64,000 nucleotides of DNA from Bradyrhizobium sp. DOA9 (lineage in GTDB: Bacteria; Pseudomonadota; Alphaproteobacteria; Rhizobiales; Xanthobacteraceae): NCBI RefSeq assembly GCF_000617845.2, contig NZ_DF820425.1, forward strand, positions 937,690 to 1,001,689, given 5' to 3'. Of this stretch, positions 9,406-20,337 are shown piece after piece; positions within the stretch are counted from its first letter, which is position 1; the number at the start of each line of letters is the position of its first letter. The position numbers and the translations under genes were made by a program. The notes under the pieces were generated by a model. That model saw only the letters and a list, made by a program, of their open reading frames with translations. It was not told the origin of the DNA and ran no database searches.

Positions 9406-10596
9406 TCAGTCGTTCGATTCGGTCTGGACCGTCAGCAGGAAGGAATAGATGCTGTCGATCTGGTCATCGGTGTAGACCTCCTTCCAGGCCGGCATGCCCT
9501 TGGTCGGCCGTCCCTCATGCACGGTGGTCCAGTACTTCTCGCGCATATCGTCGCCGTAGCGGTGACGCAGCAGCCGCAGATCGATCTTCCGCTCGCTCTG
9601 GATCGCATCGGGACCGTGGCAATGCGCACAGGTTCCGTTGAAGATCTCCTTGCCCGCGCCGACGGCCTCGCTGCCCGGCGCGACCGCATCGCCCTTGGTC
9701 TCGGTCGCCACGACATTGGCGACCTGGGCGATGCCGGCTCCGCTTCCGGTGCCCGTCGTCACCGCCGCCGGCCCCGCGCCGAAGCGGACCGGCGTGCCGC
9801 TCGGCAGACCGTACTTCACGGCGAGCTCGCCGATCTTGCCCTGAAGCTGCGGCAACACGGCATTGACGCGGTCGCGCAGCTCGGTCGAGGTCTTGGCAAA
9901 GCCGATGGCGGCATCCCATGACAGGCCTTCGCCCTCGGTGAGCTCGATCTGGTAGCGGCCGTCGTAGCTGGTCTTGTTCAGCCAGCCGGCGACCGGTCCC
10001 CAGATGAAGGCGACGTCGGCCCTGCCCTGGTCGAGCGCCTGCATGCCCTCCTCGGGCGACAGCACCGTCACCTTCTGGATGTCGTCGCGGCTCGCGAGCA
10101 GGTTTTGCGGCGTGCTGGCGAACTGCACGGCGACACGCTTGCCCTTGAGGCCGTCGATGCCGCCGATCGCCGCGCCCTTCGCAGATTCCTTGGCAGCCAC
10201 GAGGGCATAACCCTCCTTCACGAAGGTGTCGGAGAAGATCATGGCCGGGCCCATGAAATCCTCCGACCGCGGCAGCCCGATCATGGCGTCGCATTGCTTG
10301 CCGAGCAGCGTGACGCGCACGGTGCGCTTGCCGAAATAGGATTTGTACCAGTCATAGGCGATCGGCCGGCCGAGCGCCTGCGCCAGGGCCTGTCCGATCT
10401 CGACATAGAAGCCGGGCTTCGACGAGCTGTCGCTCGAGAATGGCAGGTTGGTCGGATCGGCGCAGAGACGGAACGGCTGCGCTTCCTCGGCCTGCAGCGG
10501 CGAGGCCGGAACCATCAGCACAGCAGTGGCACATGCGAGCAGGCCTGCGATAGCGCGATGTCGGCTCGCACCGGTGGCGGAATGATTCGGACGCAT
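9406..10596 (-). CDS. Periplasmic substrate-binding protein fused to cytochrome c
   Basis: Exported protein of 396 residues. A signal peptide (about residues 1-36) precedes a family 3 solute-binding domain of the type linked to quinoprotein dehydrogenases (L-C-A-D-P-T-N-L-P-F-S-S near the start, Y-D-W-Y-K-S-Y-F-G-K-R-T). After a Gly/Ala-rich linker (about 265-310) comes a class I cytochrome c domain with C323-A-H-C326-H327 and a likely axial Met368 (K-G-M-P-A-W). In methylotrophs these two functions are usually separate proteins (XoxJ-like and XoxG-like); here they are one chain. It is encoded directly downstream of a PQQ alcohol dehydrogenase and is its likely electron acceptor/assembly partner. 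GGGAGACGAGG precedes the ATG. Confidence 0.87.
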   Translation of the reverse strand: MRPNHSATGASRHRAIAGLLACATAVLMVPASPLQAEEAQPFRLCADPTNLPFSSDSSSKPGFYVEIGQALAQALGRPIAYDWYKSYFGKRTVRVTLLGKQCDAMIGLPRSEDFMGPAMIFSDTFVKEGYALVAAKESAKGAAIGGIDGLKGKRVAVQFASTPQNLLASRDDIQKVTVLSPEEGMQALDQGRADVAFIWGPVAGWLNKTSYDGRYQIELTEGEGLSWDAAIGFAKTSTELRDRVNAVLPQLQGKIGELAVKYGLPSGTPVRFGAGPAAVTTGTGSGAGIAQVANVVATETKGDAVAPGSEAVGAGKEIFNGTCAHCHGPDAIQSERKIDLRLLRHRYGDDMREKYWTTVHEGRPTKGMPAWKEVYTDDQIDSIYSFLLTVQTESND

Positions 10597-10690
10597 CCTC
10601 GTCTCCCTTGCGTTGGCTTTGTTGCGCCGGAGTTTGTTGAGCCAGGCGCGGCGGCACCAGGCATCGCCCGATGCCGCAGCTCAAGTCTGG

Positions 10691-10732
10691 AAAAAGCGCG
10701 CGCGTATCCCGTCACCTCGAGGATACGCGCGC
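10691..10732 (-). terminator. Rho-independent terminator after the PQQ dehydrogenase gene
   Basis: A 12-bp stem (10698-10709 with 10721-10732) and 11-base loop, followed on the minus strand by TTTTT (10691-10695). It lies just after the dehydrogenase stop and before the binding-protein/cytochrome gene, so it would reduce or stop read-through between them. Confidence 0.75.
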
Positions 10733-10738
10733 GAGTTG

Positions 10739-12454
10739 TCACTGGACGGAGAACACGAAGAGCGAACCGCCCTCGGGAGCTGCGGCCGTCATCTTCTTTC
10801 CTACCTCGCCCAGGAACGCAGGCAGCGCAGCGGTGCGGCCGACCACGATGGCGACATATTGCTTGCCGTCGACCTGATAGGTCACCGGGCCCGCGCCGAT
10901 GCCGGAGCCGAGATTCTTGCTCCAGAGCACCTTGCCGGATTTCGCATCGATGGCGCGGAAGTCGCCACGGATGTTGCCGGCAAACACGAGCCCGCCGCCG
11001 GTGGTCAGCGTGCCGCCGTTGAAGGGCAGGTCTTCCTTGATCGACCAGACCTTCTTCTGCGCGACCGGATCCCAGGCCACGAGCTCGCCGAGGAAGCCGC
11101 CGGGGCCTTCCTTGGTCGGGAATTCGGCGCCGAGATAGAACACGCCGCGCTTGTAGGCGACATCGCTGACCGACCAGTCCATGCAGACGTTGTTGGACGG
11201 GATGTAGACGAGGCCGGTCTGCGGGTTGAACGACATCGGCTGCCAGTTCTTGCCGCCGATCAGGTTCGGGCAGATGTCCTTGGCCGGATGATTCGGCCCG
11301 GGCCGCTTGTCGGGATCCTCGACCGCGCGCATCGTGGCGACGTCCCACTTCTTGGCCCAGTTGGAGAACACGTATTTCTCCGCCGACAACACCTTGCCGG
11401 TCTCACGGTTGGCGACGAAGAAGAAGCCGTTGCGGTCCGCCTTCATCAGCGTCGGAACGGTGCTGCCGCCGATCTTGAGATCCGCGAGCACGGCTTCGTT
11501 GACGCCGTCATAGTCCCAGGCATCGGCCGGCGTGGTCTGGATGTGCCACTTGATCTTGCCGGTGTTGGGATCGAGCGCGAGCGTCGAGGCCGTGTAGAGG
11601 TTGGTCAGCTTGCCGAAATTGCCGTCGCCGGTGGAACGCACCGCCGTGTTCCACGGACCGGGATTGCTGGTGCCCCAATAGACCGTGTCGGTCTTCGGAT
11701 CGTAGGAGCCGACCAGCCAGGCCGCGCCGCCGCCATGCTGGGCGGAGTCGCCCTTCCAGGAATCGCCGCCGGGCTCGTCCGGCGAAGGAACGGTGTAGGT
11801 CTGCCACACCTGCTTGCCGGTGTTGATGTCGAAGGCCAGCAGCGCGCCGCGCACGCCGTATTCGCCGCCGCCGAAGCCGGTGATGACCTTGTCGCGCACG
11901 ACGAGCGGCGGCGAGGTGATGACCGAGCCCTGCTTGTAGTCGACCACCTTCGCCGTCCACAGCGACTTGCCGGTCGCGGCATCGAGCGCCGTCAGCTTGC
12001 CGTCGAGGCGGCCGACGAAGATCTTGCCGTCGGCATAGGAGACGCCGCGGCTGTTCACGTCGCAGCAGGCGTATTGCAGCACGTCCTCAGGGATTTCGGG
12101 CTCCCAGGTCCATTTTCGCTGCCCCGTCGCCGCATCGAGCGCATAGACGTATTTCGGACCCCACGAGCTCGAAACGTACAGCGTGTTGCCGACGACGATC
12201 GGCGAGGATTCGTTCGAACGCAGCGACGCCAGCGAGAAGGAGTAAGCGAGCGTCAGCTTGCCGGCGTTCTCGGTGTTGATCTGCTTGAGCGGGCTGAAGC
12301 GCGTGTTGCCGTAATCGTGGCCGGCAACGGCCCATTGATTCGAATCGGATTGCGCCTTGAGCACGGTCTCGTTGGCGCGAACGCCCGGTGTAACGGCGGC
12401 AAGCATCGCAATCATGGAGATGCCGGCCAAGAAGCCCTTCGTTCCAAAGGTCAT
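10739..12454 (-). CDS. PQQ-dependent alcohol dehydrogenase, lanthanide type
   Basis: Periplasmic quinoprotein of 571 residues with a signal peptide (cleavage near A-N-E, about 28) and an eight-bladed propeller showing repeated A-x-D-x-x-T-G-K-x-x-W tryptophan-docking motifs. The vicinal disulfide that covers PQQ is Cys130-Cys131 (Q-Y-A-C-C-D). Likely metal ligands are Glu198 (G-G-E-Y-G) and Asn264 (T-S-N-P-G). The catalytic Asp314 is followed two residues on by Asp316 (W-D-Y-D-G-V-N-E); this second Asp marks lanthanide-dependent XoxF/ExaF/PedH enzymes and is Ala in calcium-dependent MxaF. Substrate (methanol, ethanol or another alcohol) cannot be assigned. Start at ATG 12454, with GGAGGG upstream. 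Confidence 0.9.
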   Translation of the reverse strand: MTFGTKGFLAGISMIAMLAAVTPGVRANETVLKAQSDSNQWAVAGHDYGNTRFSPLKQINTENAGKLTLAYSFSLASLRSNESSPIVVGNTLYVSSSWGPKYVYALDAATGQRKWTWEPEIPEDVLQYACCDVNSRGVSYADGKIFVGRLDGKLTALDAATGKSLWTAKVVDYKQGSVITSPPLVVRDKVITGFGGGEYGVRGALLAFDINTGKQVWQTYTVPSPDEPGGDSWKGDSAQHGGGAAWLVGSYDPKTDTVYWGTSNPGPWNTAVRSTGDGNFGKLTNLYTASTLALDPNTGKIKWHIQTTPADAWDYDGVNEAVLADLKIGGSTVPTLMKADRNGFFFVANRETGKVLSAEKYVFSNWAKKWDVATMRAVEDPDKRPGPNHPAKDICPNLIGGKNWQPMSFNPQTGLVYIPSNNVCMDWSVSDVAYKRGVFYLGAEFPTKEGPGGFLGELVAWDPVAQKKVWSIKEDLPFNGGTLTTGGGLVFAGNIRGDFRAIDAKSGKVLWSKNLGSGIGAGPVTYQVDGKQYVAIVVGRTAALPAFLGEVGKKMTAAAPEGGSLFVFSVQ

Positions 12455-12569
12455 GTATCCCTCCGCGGTGTTGTTGTGCACGCCTCGTTGGGCGCCTGAG
12501 CGCGTTGCGCTCTGATGGGCAGTTCGCCTGCGAGCCATCGTTCGAAATTACAGCATCGCCGTTTCGCGC

Positions 12570-12597
12570 TTAGTATAGGCGGAAGGTAGTAGTGCAA
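12570..12597 (-). promoter_or_regulatory. Possible sigma-70 promoter of the PQQ dehydrogenase
   Basis: On the minus strand TTGCAC (12597-12592) and TACTAA (12575-12570) are 16 bases apart, roughly 115 bases before the start codon. It is a weak match in an otherwise GC-rich region. Confidence 0.3.
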
Positions 12598-12937
12598 ATC
12601 ATCGGCGGCTTTCGCCGCTCATCTCGTTGTCCCGCCTCGCGTCTTGCCCCTATTGCGCAGCTCGAAATGCGCCATCGGATTTGGGCAACATCGCGCCGCA
12701 ATCCGGATCCTCTGCGCGCGGCGCAGGCTGTCGCGCATACTTGCGGCGCTGGGCCTGCGCGCACGCTTCGTCCTTCGAGACGGCGCTTACACGCCCCTCA
12801 GGATGAGGCTAGTCAGCACCAGCGCTCGTTGAAACTGCTGCCGCGCGCTCCGGCCTCATCCTGGCGCCCAAAAGCGGGCGTCTCGACGGATGGCTGCAGG
12901 AAAGAGTCTCGAATGCAATAGCCCTGCCGCGCATCGA
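12598..12937. other. Intergenic stretch without a supported gene
   Basis: Between the dehydrogenase promoter region and the coxG stop. Short open frames here have low-complexity Arg/Pro-rich translations and no convincing start. It contains CTTCGAGACGGC and CCTCAGGATGAGG words (about 12772-12806) that I recognise as parts of a dispersed Bradyrhizobium repeat. Confidence 0.5.
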
Positions 12938-13387
12938 TCACGATGATGGCGCTACCACGCCGGCAAAACTTTCGAAGAAGTTCGCGGCGAGTTTTCGCGA
13001 CGTCGAATCGATCAATCGCGAGCCGAGCTGTGCGAGCTTGCCGCCGATCTGCGCATCGGCCTCGTAATGCAGGATGGTGACGTCGGGCGCTTCCTCTTCC
13101 AGCCTGACCTTCGCGCCGCCCTTGGCAAAGCCGGCGACGCCGCCGGCGCCTTCGCCGACGATGCGATAGCCGTTGGGCGCATCGATATCGGTCAGCGTCA
13201 CCTTGCCGCTGAACGTCGCCTTCACGGGCCCGACCTTCAGCACCACGGTCGCCGTCATCTCGGTCGGCGATGCCATCTCGAGCGATTGGCAGCCGGGAAT
13301 GCAGCGCCTGAGAATATCAGGATCGTTGAGCGCAGCCCAAACCGTCGCCTTCGACGCGGGGATCCGCTGACTGTCGTTCATCTGCAT
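12938..13387 (-). CDS. coxG: CoxG-like SRPBCC protein
   Basis: A 149-residue START/SRPBCC-fold protein of the CO dehydrogenase subunit G family (N-terminal R-I-P-A-S-K-A-T-V-W-A-A-L-N-D-P-D-I-L-R-R-C-I-P-G-C, central G-P-V-K-A-x-F-x-G-K-V, C-terminal G-S-R-L-I-D-S-T-S-R-K-L-A). In Oligotropha, CoxG is linked to attaching CO dehydrogenase to the membrane; homologues accompany many molybdenum hydroxylases. Here it diverges from the coxSLM-type operon across a 566-base gap. The ATG at 13387 follows AAGGGTGGAAG; the frame runs further upstream but without homology. It lacks the long C-terminal membrane-anchor extension seen in some CoxG proteins. Confidence 0.8.
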   Translation of the reverse strand: MQMNDSQRIPASKATVWAALNDPDILRRCIPGCQSLEMASPTEMTATVVLKVGPVKATFSGKVTLTDIDAPNGYRIVGEGAGGVAGFAKGGAKVRLEEEAPDVTILHYEADAQIGGKLAQLGSRLIDSTSRKLAANFFESFAGVVAPSS

Positions 13388-13953
13388 CGCTTCCACCCTT
13401 GTTGCTGTTGACTGTACGGCTCGACTAGGAGGACGCGCGGCCGCGTTCAATCGCCAGGAAGTACTAGGCGGCCATGGCCGACGCGGCTCGCCCGCCGGCC
13501 TCGCCGGGCACGATTTCGCTGCATTGCCATAAGCAAAATCAAAGGCTTAAGTCGCCTCGTCCTACTACCAAGATCGCGATTACAAAGGCGGGGGCGCATG
13601 CTCCTATTCCCACAACGAGCAAGGCATTCGAGGGAGGAAGGACGCACGACCAAACCGAAGTCCAGGGGCAAGCGGCAGGAATGACCACGGCACGCGCGAC
13701 CAGGTCAGGCGCCTATTATGGTGGCAGCCAGGCACGCGATCGAGAGATGCCAGCGGCGACTTTTTTCCGCGTGTCTTCCGCAACGTCGCAGCACGTGATG
13801 GCGACGGCGCGCGGCATCGGGGCCGAATCGCGCATCGTCGACGGTCGTCACGATGACCCTTCCATGACCGCGGCCAGCAAAAACCCAGTTGCAAAGTTTC
13901 GTTTGCGCTGTCTCTAATTAGAACCAATCAAAATCACTTTGGGAGGACTTCAA
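13388..13953. other. Intergenic region between coxG and coxS
   Basis: Must carry the divergent promoters of coxG and coxSLM. An open frame across 13474-13917 is low-complexity, has no recognisable domain and no good ribosome-binding site, so I do not call it. Just before coxS the sequence is AT-richer (TAATTAGA, AATCAAAATCA near 13915-13937). I see no certain operator. Confidence 0.5.
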
Positions 13954-14439
13954 GTGTCTACAGTCAAACTGACAGTCAACGGCAAGGCCGTTGCTGTCGA
14001 TGTCGAGGACCGCACGCTGCTGGTCCAGCTCCTGCGCGATCACCTCAACCTGACCGGGACCCATGTCGGCTGCGACACCAGCCAATGCGGCGCCTGCGTC
14101 GTGCACATGGACGGCCGTGCGGTGAAATCCTGCACCATGCTGGCAGGGCAGGCCGACGGCGCCAACGTCACCACGATCGAGGGCATAGCCAAGGGCGACG
14201 AGCTGCACCCGATGCAGGCCGCCTTCCGCGACAATCACGGCCTGCAGTGCGGCTATTGCACGCCGGGCATGATCATGTCGGCGATCGACATCGTGCAGCG
14301 CCATGGTGGACAGCTCGACGAGGCGACCGTCCGCACCGAGCTCGAAGGCAATATCTGCCGCTGCACCGGCTATCACAATATCGTCAAGGCCGTGCTGGAT
14401 GCGGCCGGCCGCATGAAGGTCTCGCAGGCGGCCGAGTAA
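13954..14439 (+). CDS. coxS: Molybdenum hydroxylase small (2Fe-2S) subunit, CoxS-like
   Basis: Iron-sulfur subunit of 161 residues. The plant-type ferredoxin cluster is held by Cys40, Cys45, Cys48 and Cys60; the second cluster by Cys99, Cys102, Cys135 and Cys137 (Q-C-G-Y-C-T-P-G and I-C-R-C-T-G-Y). It moves electrons from the molybdenum cofactor in the large subunit to FAD in the medium subunit. First gene of a three-gene operon (S-L-M order). GTG 13954 is preferred because GGGAGGA lies seven bases upstream; the TTG at 13939 overlaps that signal. Confidence 0.92.
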   Translation: MSTVKLTVNGKAVAVDVEDRTLLVQLLRDHLNLTGTHVGCDTSQCGACVVHMDGRAVKSCTMLAGQADGANVTTIEGIAKGDELHPMQAAFRDNHGLQCGYCTPGMIMSAIDIVQRHGGQLDEATVRTELEGNICRCTGYHNIVKAVLDAAGRMKVSQAAE

Positions 14440-14520
14440 GCGGCGCGCCTCGAAACAAGAACCACCGTCGCAGCCCTCGTTGGACGGCGCGGTCAAGGAA
14501 ATTCCTGGGGAGGACCAGAC

Positions 14521-16863
<2,343 letters not shown>

Positions 16864-16878
16864 GAGGGAGGAACGAAC

Positions 16879-17679
16879 ATGTACCAGACCACATATCATC
16901 GTGCCTCCTCGGTCGACGAAGCCGTCAGCCTGTTCGCCAAGGGCAGCGAGTCGAAATTCCTCGCCGGCGGCCAGACGCTGCTTCCGGTCATGAAGCAGCG
17001 CCTCGCCAGTCCCTCTGACGTCATCGACCTCGGCAGGATCAAGGAGCTGCAAGGCGTCGAGCTGTCGGGCGACACGCTGACCATCAAGGCCGCGACGACC
17101 TATTACGACATCATGACCAATGCCGATGTGAAGAAGGCAATCCCCGCGATTGCCTATCTCACCTCGGTGCTGGGCGACCCCGCCGTGCGTTATCGCGGCA
17201 CGATCGGCGGCTCGATCGCCAACAATGATCCGGCCGCGGATTTCCCGGCGGCGCTGCTCGCGCTCGGCGCCACCGTGAAGACCAACAAGCGGTCGATTGC
17301 GGCGGATGATTTCTTCCAGGGCCTGTTCACGACGGCACTGGAAGACGGCGAGATCATCACCGCCGTGTCGTTCCCCGTGCCGGCGAAGGCAGGCTACGAG
17401 AAGATGCGGCATCCGGCCTCGCGTTTCGCGCTGACCGGCGTGTTCGTGGCGCAGACCAAGTCGGGCGAGGTTCGCGTCGCCGCCACCGGCGCCTCGCAAA
17501 CAGGCGTGATGCGGGTGGGCGCGATCGAAGCCGCGCTGAAGGCGAACTGGTCGCCGTCGGCGATCGACGGCGTCAGCATCTCGGCGAGCGGATTGCTGGC
17601 CGACATCCACGGCACGGCGGAGTATCGTGCCAATCTGATCAAGGTGATGGCACAACGCGCGGTCACCGCTGCGCGTTGA
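16879..17679 (+). CDS. coxM: Molybdenum hydroxylase FAD-binding medium subunit, CoxM-like
   Basis: Flavoprotein of 266 residues, a normal size for CoxM. Two FAD-binding loops are visible: A-G-G-Q-T-L-L-P (about 31-38) and T-I-G-G-S-I-A (about 111-117), followed by the CO_deh_flav_C-type C-terminal domain. It hands electrons from the CoxS clusters to an external acceptor. It begins 15 bases after coxL with GAGGGAGGA before the ATG, and the operon is closed by a strong hairpin terminator. Confidence 0.92.
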   Translation: MYQTTYHRASSVDEAVSLFAKGSESKFLAGGQTLLPVMKQRLASPSDVIDLGRIKELQGVELSGDTLTIKAATTYYDIMTNADVKKAIPAIAYLTSVLGDPAVRYRGTIGGSIANNDPAADFPAALLALGATVKTNKRSIAADDFFQGLFTTALEDGEIITAVSFPVPAKAGYEKMRHPASRFALTGVFVAQTKSGEVRVAATGASQTGVMRVGAIEAALKANWSPSAIDGVSISASGLLADIHGTAEYRANLIKVMAQRAVTAAR

Positions 17680-17703
17680 TAGCGCCTCGACACAAATTTT
17701 CCG

Positions 17704-17736
17704 CGGCGCGCACTTCGGTGCGCGCCGTTTTATTTT
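17704..17736 (+). terminator. Rho-independent terminator of the cox operon
   Basis: A perfect 10-bp stem (17704-17713 with 17718-17727) capped by a TTCG tetraloop and followed by TTTTATTTT. It lies 25 bases after the coxM stop. Confidence 0.92.
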
Positions 17737-17878
17737 GGCCGTGCGGCATGAAAACAGCTTGCCTCGTCGGCGTGAAGGCAGGAAAAGTTAATCGGCCGAT
17801 TAACTCGCTCAACAGAAGAAACGTCAGGGGCGATTGCCGCATCAGGCGCATGCGCCCGCGACCCGAGGAAGCAACAAC

Positions 17879-18985
17879 GTGCTCGACAAACCAGCCCCCA
17901 CCTCGACTGTCCGCACCTCCGGCCCGCTCTCCGGCTTCCGCATCGTCGAATTCGCCGGCATCGGGCCGGGCCCGTTCGCCTGCATGATGCTGGCCGACAT
18001 GGGCGCCGACGTCGTCACGCTCGACCGCGTCGGCGCGAGGAAGAGCATGAAGTCGGTGGCCGGCCGCGGCCGCAAGGTGATCGAGCTCGACCTCAAGGAC
18101 AAGGCGGCGATCGCGCAAGTGCTGGACCTGCTCGCGAGCGCGGATGCGCTGGTCGAAGGTTTTCGCCCCGGCGTGATGGAGCGGCTCGGGCTCGGCCCGG
18201 ACGTCGTGCTCGCGCGCAATCCGAAGCTGGTCTATGGCCGCATGACCGGCTGGGGCCAGGAAGGCCCGCTCGCCAATGCGGCCGGTCACGACATCAACTA
18301 CATCTCCATCACCGGCGCGCTCGCCGCGATCGGCACCAAGGAGGCGCCGGTGCCGCCGCTCAATTTGGTCGGCGATTTCGGCGGCGGCGCGCTCTATCTG
18401 GTCGTCGGCGTGCTCGCAGCGCTGCTGGAAGCGCAGAAATCCGGCAAGGGCCAGGTGGTCGACGCCGCCATGTGCGACGGCGCGGCCTCGCTGATGTCGT
18501 TCTTCTTCGACATGACCACGATGGGCCGCTGGACCGAGCAGCGCAACCAGAACTTCCTCGACGGCGGCGCGCATTTCTACGGCGTCTACGAATGCGCCTG
18601 CGGGCACTTCGTCTCGATCGGCTCGATCGAGCCGCAATTCTACGCGCTGCTGCGCGAGCATGCCGGCCTCACCGACGCCGATTTCGACGCGCAGATGGAT
18701 CGCAAGGCCTGGCCGGCGCTGAAGGAGAAGCTGAAGGCGGTATTCAAGAGCAAGACGCGCGAGGACTGGTGCAGGATCATGGAAGGCACCGACATCTGCT
18801 TCGCGCCGGTGCTGACCATGTCGGAGGCGACACAGCATCCGCACATGGTCGCCCGCAACGTCTTCATCGAGCGCCACGGCGTGAAGCAGCCGGCACCGGC
18901 CCCGCGCTTCTCGCGCACGCCGTCGGCGGCGCGCGAGCCGGAGGCGGCGGAGATCGGGGCGGTGATGGCGGCGTGGAAGCGATAG
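17879..18985 (+). CDS. CaiB/BaiF CoA-transferase family, alpha-methylacyl-CoA racemase-like
   Basis: Protein of 368 residues from the family III CoA-transferase fold. The segment [14 protein letters not shown] and the V-D-A-A-M-C-D-G-A region match alpha-methylacyl-CoA racemases better than formyl- or succinyl-CoA transferases, with the His/Asp pair expected for C2 epimerisation of 2-methyl-branched acyl-CoAs. It would act in branched-chain or sterol side-chain beta-oxidation. It starts about 140 bases after the cox terminator and so has its own promoter. GTG 17879 is chosen over upstream ATG 17834 because GAGGAA lies nine bases before it and the family N-terminus (L-S-G-F-R-I-V-E-F) follows. 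Confidence 0.85.
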   Translation: MLDKPAPTSTVRTSGPLSGFRIVEFAGIGPGPFACMMLADMGADVVTLDRVGARKSMKSVAGRGRKVIELDLKDKAAIAQVLDLLASADALVEGFRPGVMERLGLGPDVVLARNPKLVYGRMTGWGQEGPLANAAGHDINYISITGALAAIGTKEAPVPPLNLVGDFGGGALYLVVGVLAALLEAQKSGKGQVVDAAMCDGAASLMSFFFDMTTMGRWTEQRNQNFLDGGAHFYGVYECACGHFVSIGSIEPQFYALLREHAGLTDADFDAQMDRKAWPALKEKLKAVFKSKTREDWCRIMEGTDICFAPVLTMSEATQHPHMVARNVFIERHGVKQPAPAPRFSRTPSAAREPEAAEIGAVMAAWKR

Positions 18986-19008
18986 ATCTGACGCCGGCAA
19001 AGCTCGCG

Positions 19009-19092
19009 TAGGGTGGGCAAAGGCGCGAAGCGCCGAGCCCACGTCTTCGCATCAATTAGGCAGGACGTGGGCACGCTTCGCTTTGCCCACCT
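19009..19092. repeat. Palindromic intergenic repeat (GTGGGCAAAG type)
   Basis: Long inverted repeat between two convergent genes: GGTGGGCAAAG (19012-19022) pairs with CTTTGCCCACC (19081-19091), and GCCCACGTC (19037-19045) with GACGTGGGC (19064-19072). I recognise this as a dispersed Bradyrhizobium element; it may also terminate transcription from both sides. Confidence 0.75.
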
Positions 19093-19112
19093 GCGGCACT
19101 GAGAACGGCAGC

Positions 19113-20231
19113 CTACGCCGCGTTCCCCACCTTCAGCACCCCGCGCCGGATCTGATCCTCCTCGATCGATTCGAACAGCGCCTTGAAATTGCCCTCACCG
19201 AATCCATCGTCCCCCTTGCGCTGGATGAACTCGAAGAAGATCGGGCCGATCGCGTTGGACGAGAAGATCTGCAGCAGCACCTTGGTCTGGCCGCCATCGA
19301 CCACGCCCTCGCCGTCGATCAGGATGCCGTTCTGCTTGAGCCGCGCGAGGTCTTCGCCATGCCTGGGCAGGCGCGCGTCGATCTTCTCGAAATAGGTGTC
19401 GGGCGGCGACGGCATGAACGGCAGGCCGGCATCGCGCAGGTCCTCGATGGTGCGGTAGATGTCGCGGCAGCCGCAGGCGATGTGCTGGATGCCTTCGCCG
19501 CGATAGGTCTTGAGGTATTCCTCGATCTGGCCGGAATCGCCGGCGTCCTCGTTGATCGGAATGCGGATCTTGCCGTCAGGGCTGGTCAGCGCGCGCGAGA
19601 ACAGGCCGGAGGCGCGGCCCTCGATGTCGAAGAAGCGGATCTGACGGAAGTTGAACAGTTTTTCATAGAAGCCGGCCCAGACATTCATGCGGCCGCGATG
19701 GACGTTGTGGGTGAGATGGTCGAGATAGAACAGGCCGGCGCCATGCGGCTTGGGATCGCGCGCGCCCAGCCATTCGAACTCGGCATCATAGGCCGAGCCC
19801 TTGGCGCCGTAGCGGTCGACGAGATAAAGCAGGCTGCCGCCGATGCCCTTGATTGCGGGCACGTCGAGCGTCTTGCGCGCCGACGATACATCGGCCGGCT
19901 CGGCACCGAGCGCGATCGCGCGGTCGTAGGCCGCCTTGGCATCGACGACGCGGAACGCCATCGACGGCGCGCAGGGGCCGTGCGCGGCGACGAACTCGGT
20001 GCCGTGGGTGCCGGGCTCCTCGTTGACGAGATAGTTGATGTCGCCCTGACGATAGACCGTGATCTTCTTGGTTCTGTGCCGCGCGACGGGCGCATAGCCC
20101 ATCAGCTTGAACAGAGCGTGCAGCTCCTGCGGATGAGGGTGCGCGTATTCGACGAACTCGAAGCCGTCGGTGCCCATCGGGTTGTCGGCACTGATCGTGG
20201 CCGGCGGTGCATCGTGCGGAAACGGACCCAT
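19113..20231 (-). CDS. hppD: 4-hydroxyphenylpyruvate dioxygenase
   Basis: Two-domain vicinal-oxygen-chelate enzyme of 372 residues that converts 4-hydroxyphenylpyruvate to homogentisate with O2. The iron triad is His172 (L-D-H-L-T-H-N-V), His250 (I-Q-H-I-A-C-G) and Glu334 (F-F-E-F-I-Q-R); the C-terminal gate helix G-F-G-E-G-N-F-K-A-L-F-E-S-I-E is also present. It is divergent from an Lrp/AsnC regulator with a perfect palindrome in the shared promoter, and upstream in pathway order of fahA and hmgA. GGGAG lies six bases before the ATG. Confidence 0.97.
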   Translation of the reverse strand: MGPFPHDAPPATISADNPMGTDGFEFVEYAHPHPQELHALFKLMGYAPVARHRTKKITVYRQGDINYLVNEEPGTHGTEFVAAHGPCAPSMAFRVVDAKAAYDRAIALGAEPADVSSARKTLDVPAIKGIGGSLLYLVDRYGAKGSAYDAEFEWLGARDPKPHGAGLFYLDHLTHNVHRGRMNVWAGFYEKLFNFRQIRFFDIEGRASGLFSRALTSPDGKIRIPINEDAGDSGQIEEYLKTYRGEGIQHIACGCRDIYRTIEDLRDAGLPFMPSPPDTYFEKIDARLPRHGEDLARLKQNGILIDGEGVVDGGQTKVLLQIFSSNAIGPIFFEFIQRKGDDGFGEGNFKALFESIEEDQIRRGVLKVGNAA

Positions 20232-20317
20232 GGTGTTCTCCCAGATTGCTACTGGCAGGAACTATCCTTCATGGGGCGCGCAAGGAGCGTGCAAACGGGG
20301 CAGGATTGGGCTATCGT

Positions 20318-20334
20318 ATGCACGATCCGTGCAT
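20318..20334. promoter_or_regulatory. Candidate Lrp-type operator in the hppD/regulator promoter
   Basis: ATGCACG-ATC-CGTGCAT, seven-base arms pairing perfectly around three bases. It lies between the divergent hppD and Lrp/AsnC genes, ending just before the regulator start codon. Typical in size for an Lrp-family site. It would suit autoregulation and control of hppD. Confidence 0.55.
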
Positions 20335-20337
20335 CAA

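Noticed and set aside
12592..12921. A 109-codon frame in the gap before coxG
   Set aside because: Low-complexity translation, no ribosome-binding site, overlaps a dispersed repeat.
13474..13917. A 147-codon frame between coxG and coxS
   Set aside because: No recognisable domain or good start signal, and the region must hold two promoters.
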